This document shows positions 62,401 through 64,000 of a stretch of DNA of 64,000 nucleotides, one piece after another. The DNA is from Adiantum capillus-veneris (lineage: Eukaryota; Streptophyta; Polypodiopsida; Polypodiales; Pteridaceae), in contig CM043961.1 in assembly GCA_014529385.2 (NCBI GenBank), positions 12,338,478-12,402,477 on the forward strand. Direction: 5' to 3'. Each line of letters begins with the position of its first letter. Within the stretch, counting starts at the first letter, position 1. Below the pieces are notes generated by a model. That model had not been told where the DNA came from. It was given only the letters and a program-made list of their open reading frames with translations, and made no database searches. The translations under genes and the position numbers were made by a program.

Positions 62401-63311
62401 CAAGCAGGAGATGAAGGTGATTGCAACATTGGCACAACAGGATGCACAATAACTAAGAAAAAAGAGAACCTCACAATAGATGTACACAATTGAGTAAAGC
62501 AAGATAGATCATGGAAAGAGATAAAGAAAAACAATGATTTAATATACTTAGCATAATCAATCACAGATTTATTAGGCGTGAATTTGTAACTGATGTTTAT
62601 ACTCTTAAAAAACCCTTAAATATATACGATGGAGCTTCAAGACAAAATTACATTGATTTTATGGATGTAGAGCTTAATGTTGTGATGGTTGGTGTTTAGA
62701 ACGTGCTTATTCAACAATGAATTGGTTTCTTATGATACTAGGGATGCTTAATTGAGCTTGGTTGAATTTGTATTCATTTGTCATTCCATACATATAATTT
62801 GTCTAATCAAGCAAATGAGATGGTAATAGTGGCTACACGCCAATGTGTAGAAGCCAATCCATCCATTGAAAGTTTTATAGAAAATTGGACATTGAGAGGA
62901 TGAAGACGCCTCTAAGTCTAGTGCAGGGACTAACTCCAGATGGATAACCAAATGACTCATGTGTGTCCCCTAGATAGGCGGAGGATTAATACACTGTGTT
63001 AAGTTTTATACATTTTGGCTAAGATGATGAAGGCTTTGTTCCATTCTTACTTGTGACATTGCAGGTGTTTGGAAAGCTGGTATCCAACGCTGTGCTTTAC
63101 ATGCCTGGCATCGTGCAAGGCCTCCTTTGGTAGCAGCCTGCATATGAAGGAACACATTTCGTTCATCCCTTGGCCCATGACATGTGATCATCCTCCCTCC
63201 TCTACCCATTCTGTACTCCCCCTCCCATTGTGTGATGGTTCCATCCAAACACATAACCACAGGCTCCCGCTCTCAGCACATGCTAGTCCATACTCCCATG
63301 GCATCGCATTG

Positions 63312-63375
<64 letters not shown>

Positions 63376-64000
63376 ATCTTTTGCCGCCTTGTGGCACATC
63401 CTTTTTTGCAACGGGAAGCCCCCCTTCTTCATGTGCAACTGGTTCAAGCCCAAAGCAGCACACACACACACACCCATACGATCTGGCGCTCACAATAGAG
63501 AGAGAGAAGGAGAAATATTCTCATGTGTGGAAACAAAACGAGACAGAGAGAGAATTTTTTAAATTCTCAAATCCCTCCGTGCCAGTCACCTCCGTCTGCT
63601 ACTGCTAATGGTTGCGCTTAGTCTTGCAACCCCCTATGCCCACTTCTTGCCATTTTGTGTTGCTAATGGATCCTTGCTATTACTAAGGGTAGCAGGCAAG
63701 CGTCAGGCCATTGCATGCACTGAGGAAAGCTCGCCATAGACAATGATAGTGAGCAAGCCATGTCGAAGACGCAGAGCCTCACCATAGAGCGTAGGAGTAG
63801 GCCGGGCTATTGCACACCATCCCAAGGCACGAGCATCGTAGCCATATCTAATTGATGCACTCCGACGCATGATGCCATGCTGCCCTCCCCTTGGGCATGC
63901 TTCATGCCTTGAGGCCTGCATCACTGACATTTTCTCCTCTTGCCTCCCCTGCTCCCATGATCCTAAGCGTGTATATAGTCCTTATCTTGCACCCTTGTGA
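62401..64000. other. Right end of window, no gene recognised
   Basis: Moderately GC-rich from 63000 on. An open stretch of 179 codons (63069-63608, plus) is partly built by the GA microsatellite and has no recognised motif. A 75-codon minus frame at 63703-63930 is likewise unrecognised. Confidence 0.4.
63315..63369. repeat. (GA)n microsatellite
   Basis: About 27 GA units. Confidence 0.95.

Noticed and set aside
63069-63608. 179-codon plus-strand open frame
   Set aside because: A large part is the GA microsatellite (Arg-Glu repeat) and the rest has no recognised motif.

Overview
The window is plant nuclear DNA dominated by transposable elements. It looks like a large-genome seed-free vascular plant, most likely a fern: the one apparently intact host gene, at 7469-9388, is an intron-free pentatricopeptide-repeat (PPR) protein of a style common in ferns, behind an N-terminal PDF-type motif. 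The organism assignment is an inference from style, not a database match.

Layout. 1-6270: a decayed plus-strand Ty3/gypsy gag-protease (1222-5110) next to a decayed plus-strand copia reverse transcriptase (about 5380-6116), cut off by a (CT)n(CA)n microsatellite. 7469-9388: the PPR gene. 9400-14266: no recognisable gene. 14267-44967: a minus-strand Ty3/gypsy element (element A). Its LTRs are at 14267-15160 (3') and 44104-44967 (5'), and its tRNA-Asp-type primer-binding site is at 44085-44102. A 15,057-bp CACTA DNA transposon (26163-41219, target-site duplication ACC) and a 1.6-kb deletion-derivative copia element (42484-44079, duplication CAACT) sit in its leader. 46626-48690: a decayed minus-strand Ty3/gypsy pol. 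49455-62400: a decayed hAT-type (DUF659) transposase gene split by a minus-strand Ty3-like LTR element (element B, 49831-61492, perfect duplication ATGGC). B lacks reverse transcriptase and integrase but carries a fragment of a host DEAD-box RNA helicase. 62400-64000: nothing recognisable apart from a GA microsatellite.

A and B are relatives. Their gag and protease regions are colinear and they use the same primer-binding-site geometry, but A kept pol and an extra coiled-coil ORF after integrase, while B lost pol. The strongest unexplained structure is shared by both. Their 5' untranslated leaders carry regularly spaced copies of a palindrome, different in sequence in the two elements but both with a CGCG core. 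In A the spacing is about 272-290 bp and becomes regular only when the CACTA insertion is removed. In B the steps are about 125 bp or roughly twice that. These arrays are the best candidate for an undescribed system in this window.

Within the CACTA element the genes read left to right on the plus strand: a large microsatellite-rich 5' region, a broken TNPD-type transposase, a DUF4216-type exon pair, a 240-bp foldback, and a TNPA-like (Transposase_24-type) gene. All statements about families are by recognition of motifs; no searches were run.
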